Below, in pieces: positions 55,455-63,623 of a DNA stretch of 64,000 bases (the first letter of the stretch is position 1; each line of letters opens with the position of its first letter). Made by a program: the position numbers and the translations under genes. The notes under the pieces are model-generated. The model was not told where the DNA came from, ran no database searches, and worked only from the letters and a program-made list of their open reading frames with translations. The DNA is from Escherichia boydii (GTDB lineage Bacteria; Pseudomonadota; Gammaproteobacteria; Enterobacterales; Enterobacteriaceae), in NCBI GenBank assembly GCA_041890495.1, contig CP169086.1:5022001-5086000 (forward strand), read 5' to 3'.

Positions 55455-56488
55455 TCAATGACCACACGCTGTTCGGAATCGGAGGCTTTAATCGTACCGA
55501 TTTTCCACGCGTTTTCACCTTTCTCCGTCAGCAGCTTCACTGCTTTATCCGCTTCGCTTGCCGGCAGGGCGATAACCATGCCCACGCCGCAGTTAAAGGT
55601 GCGGTACATTTCGTGAGAGCTCACGTTGCCTGCGGTCTGCAGCCAGTTAAAGACCGCCGGCCACTGCCATGAGGATTCGTCGATCACCGCCTGGGTGTTG
55701 TCCGGCAGGACGCGCGGGATATTTTCCCAGAAGCCGCCGCCGGTCAGGTGGGCAATGGCGTGCACGTCGACGTTCTCGATCAGTTCCAGCACGTTCTTCA
55801 CGTAGATGCGGGTTGGGGCCAGCAGGTGGTCAGCCAGCGGTTTACCGTCAAGCTCGGTCGTCAGCGGGTCACAGCCGCTCACTTCGAGGATTTTACGCAC
55901 CAGGGAGTAGCCGTTGGAGTGCGGGCCGCTGGAGGCCAGCGCGATCAGCACATCGCCATCCGCCACTTTGCTGCCGTCAATAATTTCTGATTTTTCTACT
56001 ACGCCGACGCAGAAGCCCGCGACGTCATAATCTTCGCCGTGATACATGCCCGGCATTTCCGCGGTTTCACCGCCGACCAGCGCACAGCCAGACTGCAGGC
56101 ACCCTTCAGCGATACCGTTGATCACGCTTGCCGCGGTATCCACGTCCAGTTTGCCGGTCGCGTAGTAATCGAGGAAGAACAGCGGCTCTGCGCCCTGAAC
56201 CACAAGGTCATTCACGCACATCGCAACCAGATCGATACCGATCGTGTCGTGACGTTTTAAATCCATCGCCAGGCGCAGCTTGGTGCCTACACCGTCAGTT
56301 CCCGAGACCAGAACAGGTTCACGATATTTTTGCGGCAGCGCGCACAGTGCGCCGAATCCACCCAGACCACCCATCACTTCCGGGCGGCGGGTTTTTTTCA
56401 CCACACCTTTGATTCGGTCAACCAGCGCATTACCTGCGTCAATATCAACACCGGCATCTTTGTAGCTGAGAGAAGTTTTGTTGGTCAC
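55451..56488 (-). CDS. purM: Phosphoribosylformylglycinamidine cyclo-ligase
   Basis: PurM makes aminoimidazole ribonucleotide from FGAM with ATP. The 345-residue protein belongs to the PurM/SelD/HypE fold: SYKDAGVDIDAGNALVDRIK, the ATP-binding FGALCALP and VSGTDGVGTKLRLAM, and LVGGETAEMPGMY near 140. The C-terminal half has HLTGGGFWENIPRVLP. Several residues differ from K-12, so this is not one of the E. coli-identical blocks. It is the first gene of purMN, with a PurR box about 65 bases upstream. Confidence 0.97.
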   Translation of the reverse strand: MTNKTSLSYKDAGVDIDAGNALVDRIKGVVKKTRRPEVMGGLGGFGALCALPQKYREPVLVSGTDGVGTKLRLAMDLKRHDTIGIDLVAMCVNDLVVQGAEPLFFLDYYATGKLDVDTAASVINGIAEGCLQSGCALVGGETAEMPGMYHGEDYDVAGFCVGVVEKSEIIDGSKVADGDVLIALASSGPHSNGYSLVRKILEVSGCDPLTTELDGKPLADHLLAPTRIYVKNVLELIENVDVHAIAHLTGGGFWENIPRVLPDNTQAVIDESSWQWPAVFNWLQTAGNVSSHEMYRTFNCGVGMVIALPASEADKAVKLLTEKGENAWKIGTIKASDSEQRVVIE

Positions 56489-56550
56489 GGCTTAAATCCC
56501 CACGCGATTGCATAGCTAGTAAGAAAAATCGGCGCAATTCTAACAGTCCA

Positions 56551-56566
56551 GGCAAACGTTTGCGAG
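56551..56566 (-). promoter_or_regulatory. PurR box upstream of purM
   Basis: GGCAAACGTTTGCGAG contains the perfect palindrome GCAAACGTTTGC (56552-56563), the core of the PurR consensus. It lies about 65 bases before purM on the minus strand, as expected for purMN control. Confidence 0.85.
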
Positions 56567-56641
56567 CCTATTCTCGGCGAGAGGATCTTTTTTTACGCGC
56601 AGCCTGCCAGTGCGCCCAAACTTGCGTCTGTTCACGAAAAT

Positions 56642-56710
56642 GAAACCGGTTTCGGCATTCTCCTTGCAACCATTAACGGCTTTGCACATCATTCAACTGA
56701 AACCGGTTTC
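56642..56710 (+). promoter_or_regulatory. Two AscG-type operators upstream of the beta-glucosidase gene
   Basis: GAAACCGGTTTC occurs twice as a perfect 12-bp palindrome, at 56642-56653 and 56699-56710, with centres 57 bases apart. The motif has the form expected for a LacI-family repressor and equals the site I recall for AscG of E. coli. No regulator gene lies next to it, so the repressor must be encoded elsewhere. Confidence 0.75.
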
Positions 56711-56754
56711 TGTAATTGTTTTTGCAGAAAATAACGCAGAATGAGGGAAAGCGA

Positions 56755-58185
56755 ATGTCAGGATTTAAAGCAGATTTTCTGTGGGGCGGTGCGGTTGCGG
56801 CGCATCAGCTGGAAGGCGGCTGGAAAGAAGGTGGTAAAGGCGTTAGCGTAGCCGACGTCATGACCGCGGGCGCGCACGGCGTGCCGCGTGAAATCACCAA
56901 CGGCGTACTGCCGGGGAAAAATTACCCTAACCATGACGCCATCGATTTCTACCATCGCTATAAAGAGGACATCAAACTCTTTGCCGAGATGGGGTTCAAG
57001 TGCTTCCGCGCCTCTATCGCCTGGACGCGCATTTTCCCGAAAGGGGACGAGCTTGAGCCGAATGAAGCTGGCCTGAAATTCTATGACGACCTGTTCGACG
57101 AGTGCCTGAAATACGGCATCGAACCGGTTATTACCCTGTCTCACTTCGAGATGCCTTTCCACCTGGTCACGGAATACGGCGGCTGGCGCAACCGTAAGCT
57201 GATCGACTTCTTCGTTCGTTTTGCAAAAGTGGCGTTCCAGCGCTATCAGCATAAAGTGAAGTACTGGATGACGTTTAATGAGATCAACAACCAGGCCAAC
57301 TTCCACGAAGACTTTGCGCCGTTCACCAACTCCGGGCTGAAGTACGCGCCGGGCGAAGACCGTGAGCCGGTGATGTTCCAGGCTGCGCACTATGAGCTGC
57401 TGGCCAGCGCGCTGGCGGTGAAGGCGGGGCGCGAGATTAACCCGTCGCTGCAGATCGGCTGCATGATTGCCATGTGCCCAATCTACCCGCTGACCTGCGC
57501 GCCGGACGACATGATGATGGCGATGAACGCCATGCACCGCCGCTACTGGTTCACCGACGTGCACGTGCGCGGCAGGTATCCGCAGCATCTGCTCAACTAC
57601 TTTGAACGTCGCGGCTTCGCGCTGGATATCACCGAAGAAGATAAAGCAGCGCTGATGCAGGGCTGCGTGGATTACATCGGGTTTAGCTATTATATGTCCT
57701 TCGCTACGAAGGCGACGGCGGACAACCCGCAGCTGGACTATGACGAGAGCAAGAGCCTGGTCTCTAACCCGTACGTGCAGAAATCCGACTGGGGCTGGCA
57801 GATTGACCCGGTGGGGCTGCGCTACTCCCTTAACTGGTTCTGGGATCACTACCAGCTGCCGCTGTTTATCGTTGAGAACGGCTTTGGCGCAATCGACGTG
57901 CAGGAGAGCGACGGCACGGTGAACGACCAGTACCGCATTGACTACCTGGCCGCCCACATCAGCGAGATGAAAAAAGCGGTGGTGGAAGATGGCGTAGACC
58001 TGATGGGCTATACCCCGTGGGGCTGTATCGACCTCGTTTCTGCCGGTACCGGTGAAATGAAAAAACGCTACGGCTTTATCTTTGTCGATAAAGACAATGA
58101 AGGGAACGGCACGCTGAACCGCAGCAAGAAGAAATCGTTCGACTGGTATAAGCAGGTGATTGCGAGCAACGGAGAGCAGCTATAA
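56755..58185 (+). CDS. GH1 6-phospho-beta-glucosidase (AscB/BglA class)
   Basis: A 476-residue family 1 glycoside hydrolase that cleaves phosphorylated aryl- or cello-type beta-glucosides imported by a PTS. It starts SGFKADFLWGGAVAAHQLEGGW, has the acid/base glutamate in YWMTFNEINNQ (near 178) and the nucleophile in FIVENGFGAID (near 375). DLMGYTPWGCIDLVSAGTGEMKKRYGFIFVD near 425 includes the phosphate-binding Ser/Lys/Tyr region. ATG 56755 follows GAGGGAAA. Two AscG-type operators precede it, but no PTS gene is adjacent, so it relies on a transporter elsewhere. Confidence 0.92.
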   Translation: MSGFKADFLWGGAVAAHQLEGGWKEGGKGVSVADVMTAGAHGVPREITNGVLPGKNYPNHDAIDFYHRYKEDIKLFAEMGFKCFRASIAWTRIFPKGDELEPNEAGLKFYDDLFDECLKYGIEPVITLSHFEMPFHLVTEYGGWRNRKLIDFFVRFAKVAFQRYQHKVKYWMTFNEINNQANFHEDFAPFTNSGLKYAPGEDREPVMFQAAHYELLASALAVKAGREINPSLQIGCMIAMCPIYPLTCAPDDMMMAMNAMHRRYWFTDVHVRGRYPQHLLNYFERRGFALDITEEDKAALMQGCVDYIGFSYYMSFATKATADNPQLDYDESKSLVSNPYVQKSDWGWQIDPVGLRYSLNWFWDHYQLPLFIVENGFGAIDVQESDGTVNDQYRIDYLAAHISEMKKAVVEDGVDLMGYTPWGCIDLVSAGTGEMKKRYGFIFVDKDNEGNGTLNRSKKKSFDWYKQVIASNGEQL

Positions 58186-58186
58186 T

Positions 58187-58254
58187 TGCCCGGTGGCGCT
58201 GCGCTTACCGGGCCTACGGGATGTGTAGGCCGGATAAGCGTTAGTGCCACCCGG
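58187..58254. repeat. Paired REP-like units (BIME-type)
   Basis: TGCCCGGTGGCGCTGCGC followed by TTACCGGGCC, and then GTAGGCCGGATAAGCG with GTGCCACCCGG, are REP units in opposite orientations. They fill the space between the beta-glucosidase gene and the terminator at 58273. Confidence 0.8.
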
Positions 58255-58272
58255 AAGAACCTCGCACTTAAG

Positions 58273-58297
58273 CCGGAGTCTCGCCTCCGGTTTTTTT
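58273..58297 (+). terminator. Rho-independent terminator after the beta-glucosidase gene
   Basis: CCGGAG and CTCCGG form the stem, followed by seven T residues. Confidence 0.75.
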
Positions 58298-58363
58298 GTC
58301 TCTAAATCACTTTGCTTGATATACGTCAAGCAAGATGGGTATGGCCTAATCTGAAGAAAGAGG

Positions 58364-58369
58364 TATAAT
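58364..58369 (+). promoter_or_regulatory. Probable upp-uraA promoter -10 box
   Basis: A perfect TATAAT lies 43 bases before upp. The T-run in ATTTTTTTTG just downstream, in the initially transcribed region, resembles the reiterative-transcription control known for upp in E. coli. Confidence 0.55.
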
Positions 58370-58411
58370 CCGTCGATTTTTTTTGTGGCTGCCCCTCAAA
58401 GGAGAAAGAGT

Positions 58412-59038
58412 ATGAAGATCGTGGAAGTCAAACACCCACTCGTCAAACACAAGCTGGGACTGATGCGTGAGCAAGATATCAGCACCAAGCGCTTTCGCGA
58501 ACTCGCTTCCGAAGTGGGTAGCCTGCTGACTTACGAAGCGACCGCCGACCTCGAAACGGAAAAAGTAACTATCGAAGGCTGGAACGGCCCGGTAGAAATC
58601 GACCAGATCAAAGGTAAGAAAATTACCGTTGTGCCAATTCTGCGTGCGGGTCTTGGTATGATGGACGGTGTGCTGGAAAACGTTCCGAGCGCGCGCATCA
58701 GCGTTGTCGGTATGTACCGTAATGAAGAAACGCTGGAGCCGGTACCGTACTTCCAGAAACTGGTTTCTAACATCGATGAGCGTATGGCGCTGATCGTTGA
58801 CCCAATGCTGGCAACCGGTGGTTCCGTTATCGCGACCATCGACCTGCTGAAAAAAGCGGGCTGCAGCAGCATCAAAGTTCTGGTGCTGGTCGCTGCGCCA
58901 GAAGGTATCGCTGCGCTGGAAAAAGCGCACCCGGACGTCGAACTGTATACCGCATCGATTGATCAGGGACTGAACGAGCACGGATACATTATTCCGGGCC
59001 TCGGCGATGCCGGTGACAAAATCTTTGGTACGAAATAA
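58412..59038 (+). CDS. upp: Uracil phosphoribosyltransferase
   Basis: Upp makes UMP from uracil and PRPP for pyrimidine salvage. The 208-residue protein has the PRPP motif [21 protein letters not shown] (near 125-145) and the uracil-binding C-terminus [21 protein letters not shown] 58412 follows AAAGGAGAAAGAG. It is first in upp-uraA, with a hairpin and T-run between the two genes, so uraA is probably reached by partial read-through. Confidence 0.98.
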
Positions 59039-59053
59039 AGAATAAAAATAATT

Positions 59054-59083
59054 AAAGCCGACTTTAAGAGTCGGCTTTTTTTT
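59054..59083 (+). terminator. Terminator-like hairpin between upp and uraA
   Basis: AAAGCCGACT and AGTCGGCTTT form a 10-bp stem followed by T residues. It would reduce expression of uraA relative to upp. Confidence 0.75.
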
Positions 59084-59123
59084 GAGTAAAGCGCCTATAA
59101 CACATAATACAGAGGATAATACT

Positions 59124-60413
59124 ATGACGCGCCGTGCTATCGGGGTGAGTGAAAGACCGCCACTTTTACAGACAATCCCGCTTAGTTTGCAACATTTGTT
59201 CGCCATGTTTGGTGCAACCGTCCTGGTGCCCGTCTTATTTCATATTAACCCGGCGACTGTACTGTTATTTAACGGTATTGGAACGCTGCTGTATCTCTTC
59301 ATCTGTAAAGGGAAAATTCCGGCTTATCTTGGTTCCAGCTTTGCCTTTATTTCACCGGTATTGTTACTGTTGCCGTTAGGGTATGAAGTCGCGCTGGGCG
59401 GCTTTATTATGTGCGGCGTGCTGTTCTGCCTGGTTTCTTTTATCGTGAAGAAAGCGGGGACCGGCTGGCTGGACGTGCTGTTTCCACCTGCGGCAATGGG
59501 CGCAATCGTTGCCGTCATCGGTCTGGAGCTGGCGGGCGTAGCTGCCGGTATGGCGGGTTTACTCCCGGCTGAAGGGCAAACGCCAGACTCCAAAACCATC
59601 ATCATCTCTATTACCACCCTGGCGGTCACGGTTTTAGGTTCCGTGCTGTTCCGTGGTTTCCTGGCAATTATCCCGATTTTAATTGGCGTGCTGGTGGGGT
59701 ACGCGCTCTCTTTCGCAATGGGAATTGTCGATACCACGCCGATTATTAATGCTCACTGGTTTGCGCTGCCAACCCTCTATACGCCGCGCTTCGAGTGGTT
59801 TGCCATTCTGACTATTCTGCCAGCGGCGTTAGTGGTTATTGCCGAACACGTAGGGCACCTGGTAGTAACGGCTAATATCGTCAAAAAAGATCTGCTGCGC
59901 GATCCAGGTCTGCACCGTTCGATGTTTGCTAACGGCCTGTCGACTGTGATCTCCGGCTTCTTTGGCTCTACGCCAAATACCACTTACGGAGAAAACATTG
60001 GCGTGATGGCGATCACCCGTGTTTACAGTACTTGGGTTATCGGCGGGGCGGCGATTTTCGCTATCCTGCTTTCCTGCGTCGGTAAACTGGCTGCCGCTAT
60101 CCAGATGATCCCATTGCCGGTGATGGGCGGCGTTTCGCTGCTGCTTTATGGTGTCATCGGTGCTTCCGGTATTCGTGTTTTGATCGAATCGAAAGTGGAT
60201 TACAACAAAGCACAGAACCTGATCCTGACTTCCGTGATTTTGATCATCGGCGTCAGTGGCGCGAAGGTAAACATCGGCGCGGCGGAGTTGAAAGGTATGG
60301 CGCTGGCGACCATCGTCGGTATCGGCTTAAGTTTGATCTTCAAACTGATCAGTGTGCTGCGCCCTGAAGAAGTGGTGCTGGACGCAGAAGACGCGGATAT
60401 AACAGACAAATAA
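59124..60413 (+). CDS. uraA: Uracil:proton symporter UraA
   Basis: UraA imports uracil across the inner membrane. The 429-residue protein has 14 segments of the NCS2 (UraA/SLC26-like) fold. The substrate-site glutamates and proton-coupling histidine lie in ALVVIAEHVGHLVVT (Glu241, His245) and PNTTYGENIGVMAI (Glu290) by E. coli numbering. It begins MTRRAIGVSERPPLLQTIPLSLQHLFAMFG. By recollection it matches K-12 to the last residue. It follows upp across a terminator-like hairpin. Confidence 0.97.
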   Translation: MTRRAIGVSERPPLLQTIPLSLQHLFAMFGATVLVPVLFHINPATVLLFNGIGTLLYLFICKGKIPAYLGSSFAFISPVLLLLPLGYEVALGGFIMCGVLFCLVSFIVKKAGTGWLDVLFPPAAMGAIVAVIGLELAGVAAGMAGLLPAEGQTPDSKTIIISITTLAVTVLGSVLFRGFLAIIPILIGVLVGYALSFAMGIVDTTPIINAHWFALPTLYTPRFEWFAILTILPAALVVIAEHVGHLVVTANIVKKDLLRDPGLHRSMFANGLSTVISGFFGSTPNTTYGENIGVMAITRVYSTWVIGGAAIFAILLSCVGKLAAAIQMIPLPVMGGVSLLLYGVIGASGIRVLIESKVDYNKAQNLILTSVILIIGVSGAKVNIGAAELKGMALATIVGIGLSLIFKLISVLRPEEVVLDAEDADITDK

Positions 60414-60420
60414 TGTACCG

Positions 60421-60443
60421 ACCGGGCAGTGTTGCTGCCCGGT
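60421..60443 (+). terminator. Hairpin after uraA
   Basis: ACCGGGCAG and CTGCCCGGT form a perfect 9-bp stem with a five-base loop and no long T-run. Confidence 0.5.
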
Positions 60444-60507
60444 TCAAACATCATGGGATTCTGTGGTAAACTTCTCGCGATTTTGTGAAATCCTGGTTGA
60501 GGTATCT

Positions 60508-61209
60508 CTGAACACACCGGCACAGCTCTCTTTGCCACTTTATCTTCCTGACGACGAAACCTTTGCAAGTTTCTGGCCGGGGGATAACTCCTCTTTACTG
60601 GCTGCGCTGCAAAACGTGCTGCGTCAGGAACATAGCGGTTACATCTATCTCTGGGCACGCGAAGGCGCGGGGCGCAGCCATCTGCTGCACGCGGCTTGCG
60701 CGGAATTGTCGCAGCGTGGCGATGCGGTGGGCTATGTCCCGCTGGATAAACGCACCTGGTTTGTTCCGGAAGTGCTCGACGGTATGGAGCATTTGTCGCT
60801 GGTCTGTATCGACAACATTGAGTGTATTGCAGGCGATGAGTTGTGGGAGATGGCGATTTTCGATCTCTACAATCGAATTCTGGAATCGGGCAAAACACGA
60901 TTGTTGATCACCGGCGATCGTCCACCGCGGCAGTTGAATCTGGGATTACCGGATCTCGCGTCGCGACTCGACTGGGGGCAGATCTACAAATTGCAGCCAC
61001 TTTCTGATGAAGATAAGTTGCAGGCGCTACAGTTACGCGCGCGTTTGCGTGGTTTTGAACTGCCGGAAGATGTGGGGCGTTTCTTGCTGAAGCGGCTCGA
61101 CAGAGAAATGCGCACGCTATTTATGACGTTGGATCAGTTGGATCGTGCGTCGATTACCGCGCAACGTAAGCTGACCATTCCGTTTGTGAAAGAAATTCTG
61201 AAGCTTTGA
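60508..61209 (+). CDS. hda: DnaA regulatory inactivator Hda (CTG start)
   Basis: Hda binds the DNA clamp and stimulates hydrolysis of DnaA-bound ATP after initiation. The 233-residue protein begins [19 protein letters not shown], where QLSLPL is the clamp-binding motif. The AAA+ domain follows with [15 protein letters not shown] [15 protein letters not shown] as Walker [10 protein letters not shown] as Walker B and the arginine-finger region [11 protein letters not shown]. The start is CTG 60508 with GAGG seven bases upstream. CTG initiation is described for E. coli hda and keeps its level low. An upstream GTG at 60463 would add 15 residues. Confidence 0.9.
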
Positions 61210-61213
61210 GCTT

Positions 61214-61243
61214 TTGCCGGGTGGCGGCTGCGCCTTACCCGGC
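61214..61243. repeat. REP-like palindrome between hda and the M17 peptidase gene
   Basis: TTGCCGGGTGGCGGCTGCGC followed by CTTACCCGGCTAA forms a stem of the REP type. It lies between two convergent genes. Confidence 0.7.
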
Positions 61244-62667
61244 TAAATATCTCCCATTAGATGCTCAACCAGCAGTGGAATCGGTCTTCCCGACGCCACG
61301 CTCCGTCCGTTTTCGCGCCACAGCGCCGTACCGCTGATGTCCAGATGCGCCCACGGGATCGTCGGCGGGCAAAAGTGATGCAGCAGCCACGCCGCCGACG
61401 CACTGATTGCTGCATTATTGGTCGGGGTGTTGCAGAGATCGGCAATCGCGCTGTCGGTCTGTTTTTTCAGCCGCGCATCGAGCGGCAGGGACCACGCTTC
61501 ATCGCCGCTCTGCTTGCCCGCCAGCGTCAGCGCCGCGCGCAGCGGTTCATCCTGCGTCATCAGCCCGCTCAACTCATACCCCAGCGCCTTCACGACCGCA
61601 CCGGTTAAGGTCGCTATATCAATAATATAGCGCGCCTGCGGATGCCGCTGGCTGGCCCAGGCGATGGCGTCCGCCAGCACCAGTCGGCCTTCGGCATCGG
61701 TATTGTTGATTTCAACGGTGGTGCCGTTGCAGGCCGTTGCTACCGTGCCGGGCTGCATGGCGTTCGGACCTATAGCGTTTTCCGCCAGCGCCAGCACGCC
61801 CATGATGCGTACGGGCAGCGCCAGCTCTGCGACGGTCAGCATCAGGCCCAGCACGTTAGCCGCACCGCACATGTCGTATTTCATGGTGTACATGCCCGCG
61901 CCTTCCTTCAGCCACAGGCCACCGGTATCAAAGGTAATGCCTTTTCCCACATAGCAGCGCACCGGGTCGTCGTTGACGCCGTCATAATGAATCGCCAGCA
62001 GGCGCGGCGGACAGCTCGCCCCTTTGCCAACGGCGTGCAGCAGCCCCAGACCCTGCTCAGCAATAGCCTTTTCGTTCAGCACTTCGCAGCGCAGGGCGGG
62101 GAAGGCGGCACAGAGCCTTTGCGCCTCTTCCACTACAAACTGCGGCGTGCATCGGTCGGACGGGATATCCGCCAGACGTCGCGCCGCAACCATGCCGTGG
62201 GCGATGGCCTGCTGCTGGCGGAAGATCCCCTCCAGTTTTGCCTGCTGTTCCGGCAGGCAAAGGGCGGTAATGTGCGTAAGGCGCACAGCCGATTCATCCG
62301 TTTTCTTCAGCTTGAGGTCGCTAAGCCTGTGCGCCTGATTAAAGAGAAAACGCAGCACCTGAGCCAGCACCACATCGTCGATATCGGTAACGTCCAGTAT
62401 CAGCCCGGGGCTGACGGGCGAGGCCAGCAGCGGGCGAAGCGCCGTCAGTAATCCTTCTGTAAGATTATCCTGCCACAGGGCATCCGGCAGCAGGGTGATC
62501 CGGGCAAACGGGGCGCAGCCAAAGCGGATGTCTGCGATGCTGGCAGACTTGCGCATTTCCGCGACAAGCGCCGTTTCGGGCAAATGCGTACAGGAGGCGG
62601 ACGCAATCAAATGGCTCTGCGGAGCCGCGTCAGAAAGCGCGGTGATAAACTGATACGTAATCATCAT
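61243..62667 (-). CDS. M17 leucyl-aminopeptidase-family protein
   Basis: A 474-residue cytosolic metallo-aminopeptidase. The M17 metal and active-site motifs are YVGKGITFDTGGLWLK (near 243-258), MKYDMCGAANVLG (near 263) and the signature NNTDAEGRLVLADA (near 320). The N-terminal domain is shorter and unlike PepA. ATG 62667 overlaps the stop of the upstream hydrolase gene by four bases (ATGA), so translation is coupled. Together with the glycosylasparaginase-like gene and a PTS permease it suggests a route for a peptide-linked sugar; the exact substrate is unknown. Confidence 0.88.
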   Translation of the reverse strand: MMITYQFITALSDAAPQSHLIASASCTHLPETALVAEMRKSASIADIRFGCAPFARITLLPDALWQDNLTEGLLTALRPLLASPVSPGLILDVTDIDDVVLAQVLRFLFNQAHRLSDLKLKKTDESAVRLTHITALCLPEQQAKLEGIFRQQQAIAHGMVAARRLADIPSDRCTPQFVVEEAQRLCAAFPALRCEVLNEKAIAEQGLGLLHAVGKGASCPPRLLAIHYDGVNDDPVRCYVGKGITFDTGGLWLKEGAGMYTMKYDMCGAANVLGLMLTVAELALPVRIMGVLALAENAIGPNAMQPGTVATACNGTTVEINNTDAEGRLVLADAIAWASQRHPQARYIIDIATLTGAVVKALGYELSGLMTQDEPLRAALTLAGKQSGDEAWSLPLDARLKKQTDSAIADLCNTPTNNAAISASAAWLLHHFCPPTIPWAHLDISGTALWRENGRSVASGRPIPLLVEHLMGDI

Positions 62668-63620
62668 GACTCCTCAATCGGCGCGCGGATCCGCGCGGCA
62701 TAGGCCTGCATCCACTCATCGTCTACCGCGTGATAATGCGTTCTCTCCCGCAGGCGTTCGGTACGAAAAACGGTGAGGGGCTGGCGAGCCGTCGCCACCA
62801 CAAACGAGAAGGTTTTGATGTTGGTAGCGGCCCCGAATTCGCCCCTGTTGTTCATGCACACCACGGAAAGATCGCCCGCGCGGCCAAAGCGCGACATCAG
62901 CTTGTCTTCAAGTTCGAACACCACCGAATCCGCCGCCTGCTGGGGCGTCATGCCCTGCGCCATGCGGCGGACAATTTCGTAGCTGGTGCAACCTTTCATC
63001 AGATCTTCCCCGACGCCGGTGGCGGTGGCGGCGCCGGTTTCACTGTCGCAGTAAAAGCCGGAACCGATGATCGGCGAATCGCCGAGTCGTCCACGCTTTT
63101 TCATGAACAGGCCGCTGGTGGAGGTAGCGACGCTCATTGACCCCTGTTTATCGAGGCCGATAATGCCGACGGTGTCATGTCCGTCGTAAGGGCTTAAGCC
63201 CTTATCCAGCGTTTCGCGGCAGCGTTTGCGGTAGTGCTGCATGGCGCGGTCAGTGAGCATGGTTTTGTCGACGAAGCCCTGGCTCAGCGCCCATTCCCGT
63301 GCGCCCTGGCCGACCAGCAGGCTGTTGTAGCGCTGGCGGCTCAACGCATGCGCCACGCGCACCGGGTTGGCGATATCCACCAGGTTGCCCACGGCACCAA
63401 ACGCCAGCGTGTCGCCGTCCATGTAGGCGGCGTCCAGCTCCACTTCGCCATTTTCGGTGGGCAGCCCGCCGTAGCCGACGGATTTATAAAACGGAAAGTC
63501 TTCGACGGCGGCGACGGCATCCACCACCGCAGCGGAGACCGGTTTACCCGCAGCCAGCGCAGATGCAGACTCGGTGACGCCTTCGAGCGCCATTCGCCAG
63601 GTCGCGATAATTCCCCACAT
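62664..63620 (-). CDS. N4-glycosylasparaginase/isoaspartyl-peptidase-type Ntn hydrolase
   Basis: A 318-residue member of the asparaginase-2 (T2) Ntn-hydrolase family. The autocleavage threonine lies in DGHDTVGIIGLDKQGSMSVATSTSG (near residue 150): cleavage before Thr exposes the nucleophile. The substrate loop GRLGDSPIIGSGFYCDSETGAATATGVGED follows. The layout is nearer the N4-(GlcNAc)-asparaginase branch than to IaaA. It starts four bases after the PTS EIIC gene and overlaps the M17 peptidase gene. The inferred role is release of the sugar or aspartate from an imported glyco-asparagine or beta-aspartyl compound. Confidence 0.87.
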   Translation of the reverse strand: MWGIIATWRMALEGVTESASALAAGKPVSAAVVDAVAAVEDFPFYKSVGYGGLPTENGEVELDAAYMDGDTLAFGAVGNLVDIANPVRVAHALSRQRYNSLLVGQGAREWALSQGFVDKTMLTDRAMQHYRKRCRETLDKGLSPYDGHDTVGIIGLDKQGSMSVATSTSGLFMKKRGRLGDSPIIGSGFYCDSETGAATATGVGEDLMKGCTSYEIVRRMAQGMTPQQAADSVVFELEDKLMSRFGRAGDLSVVCMNNRGEFGAATNIKTFSFVVATARQPLTVFRTERLRERTHYHAVDDEWMQAYAARIRAPIEES

Positions 63621-63623
63621 GCT

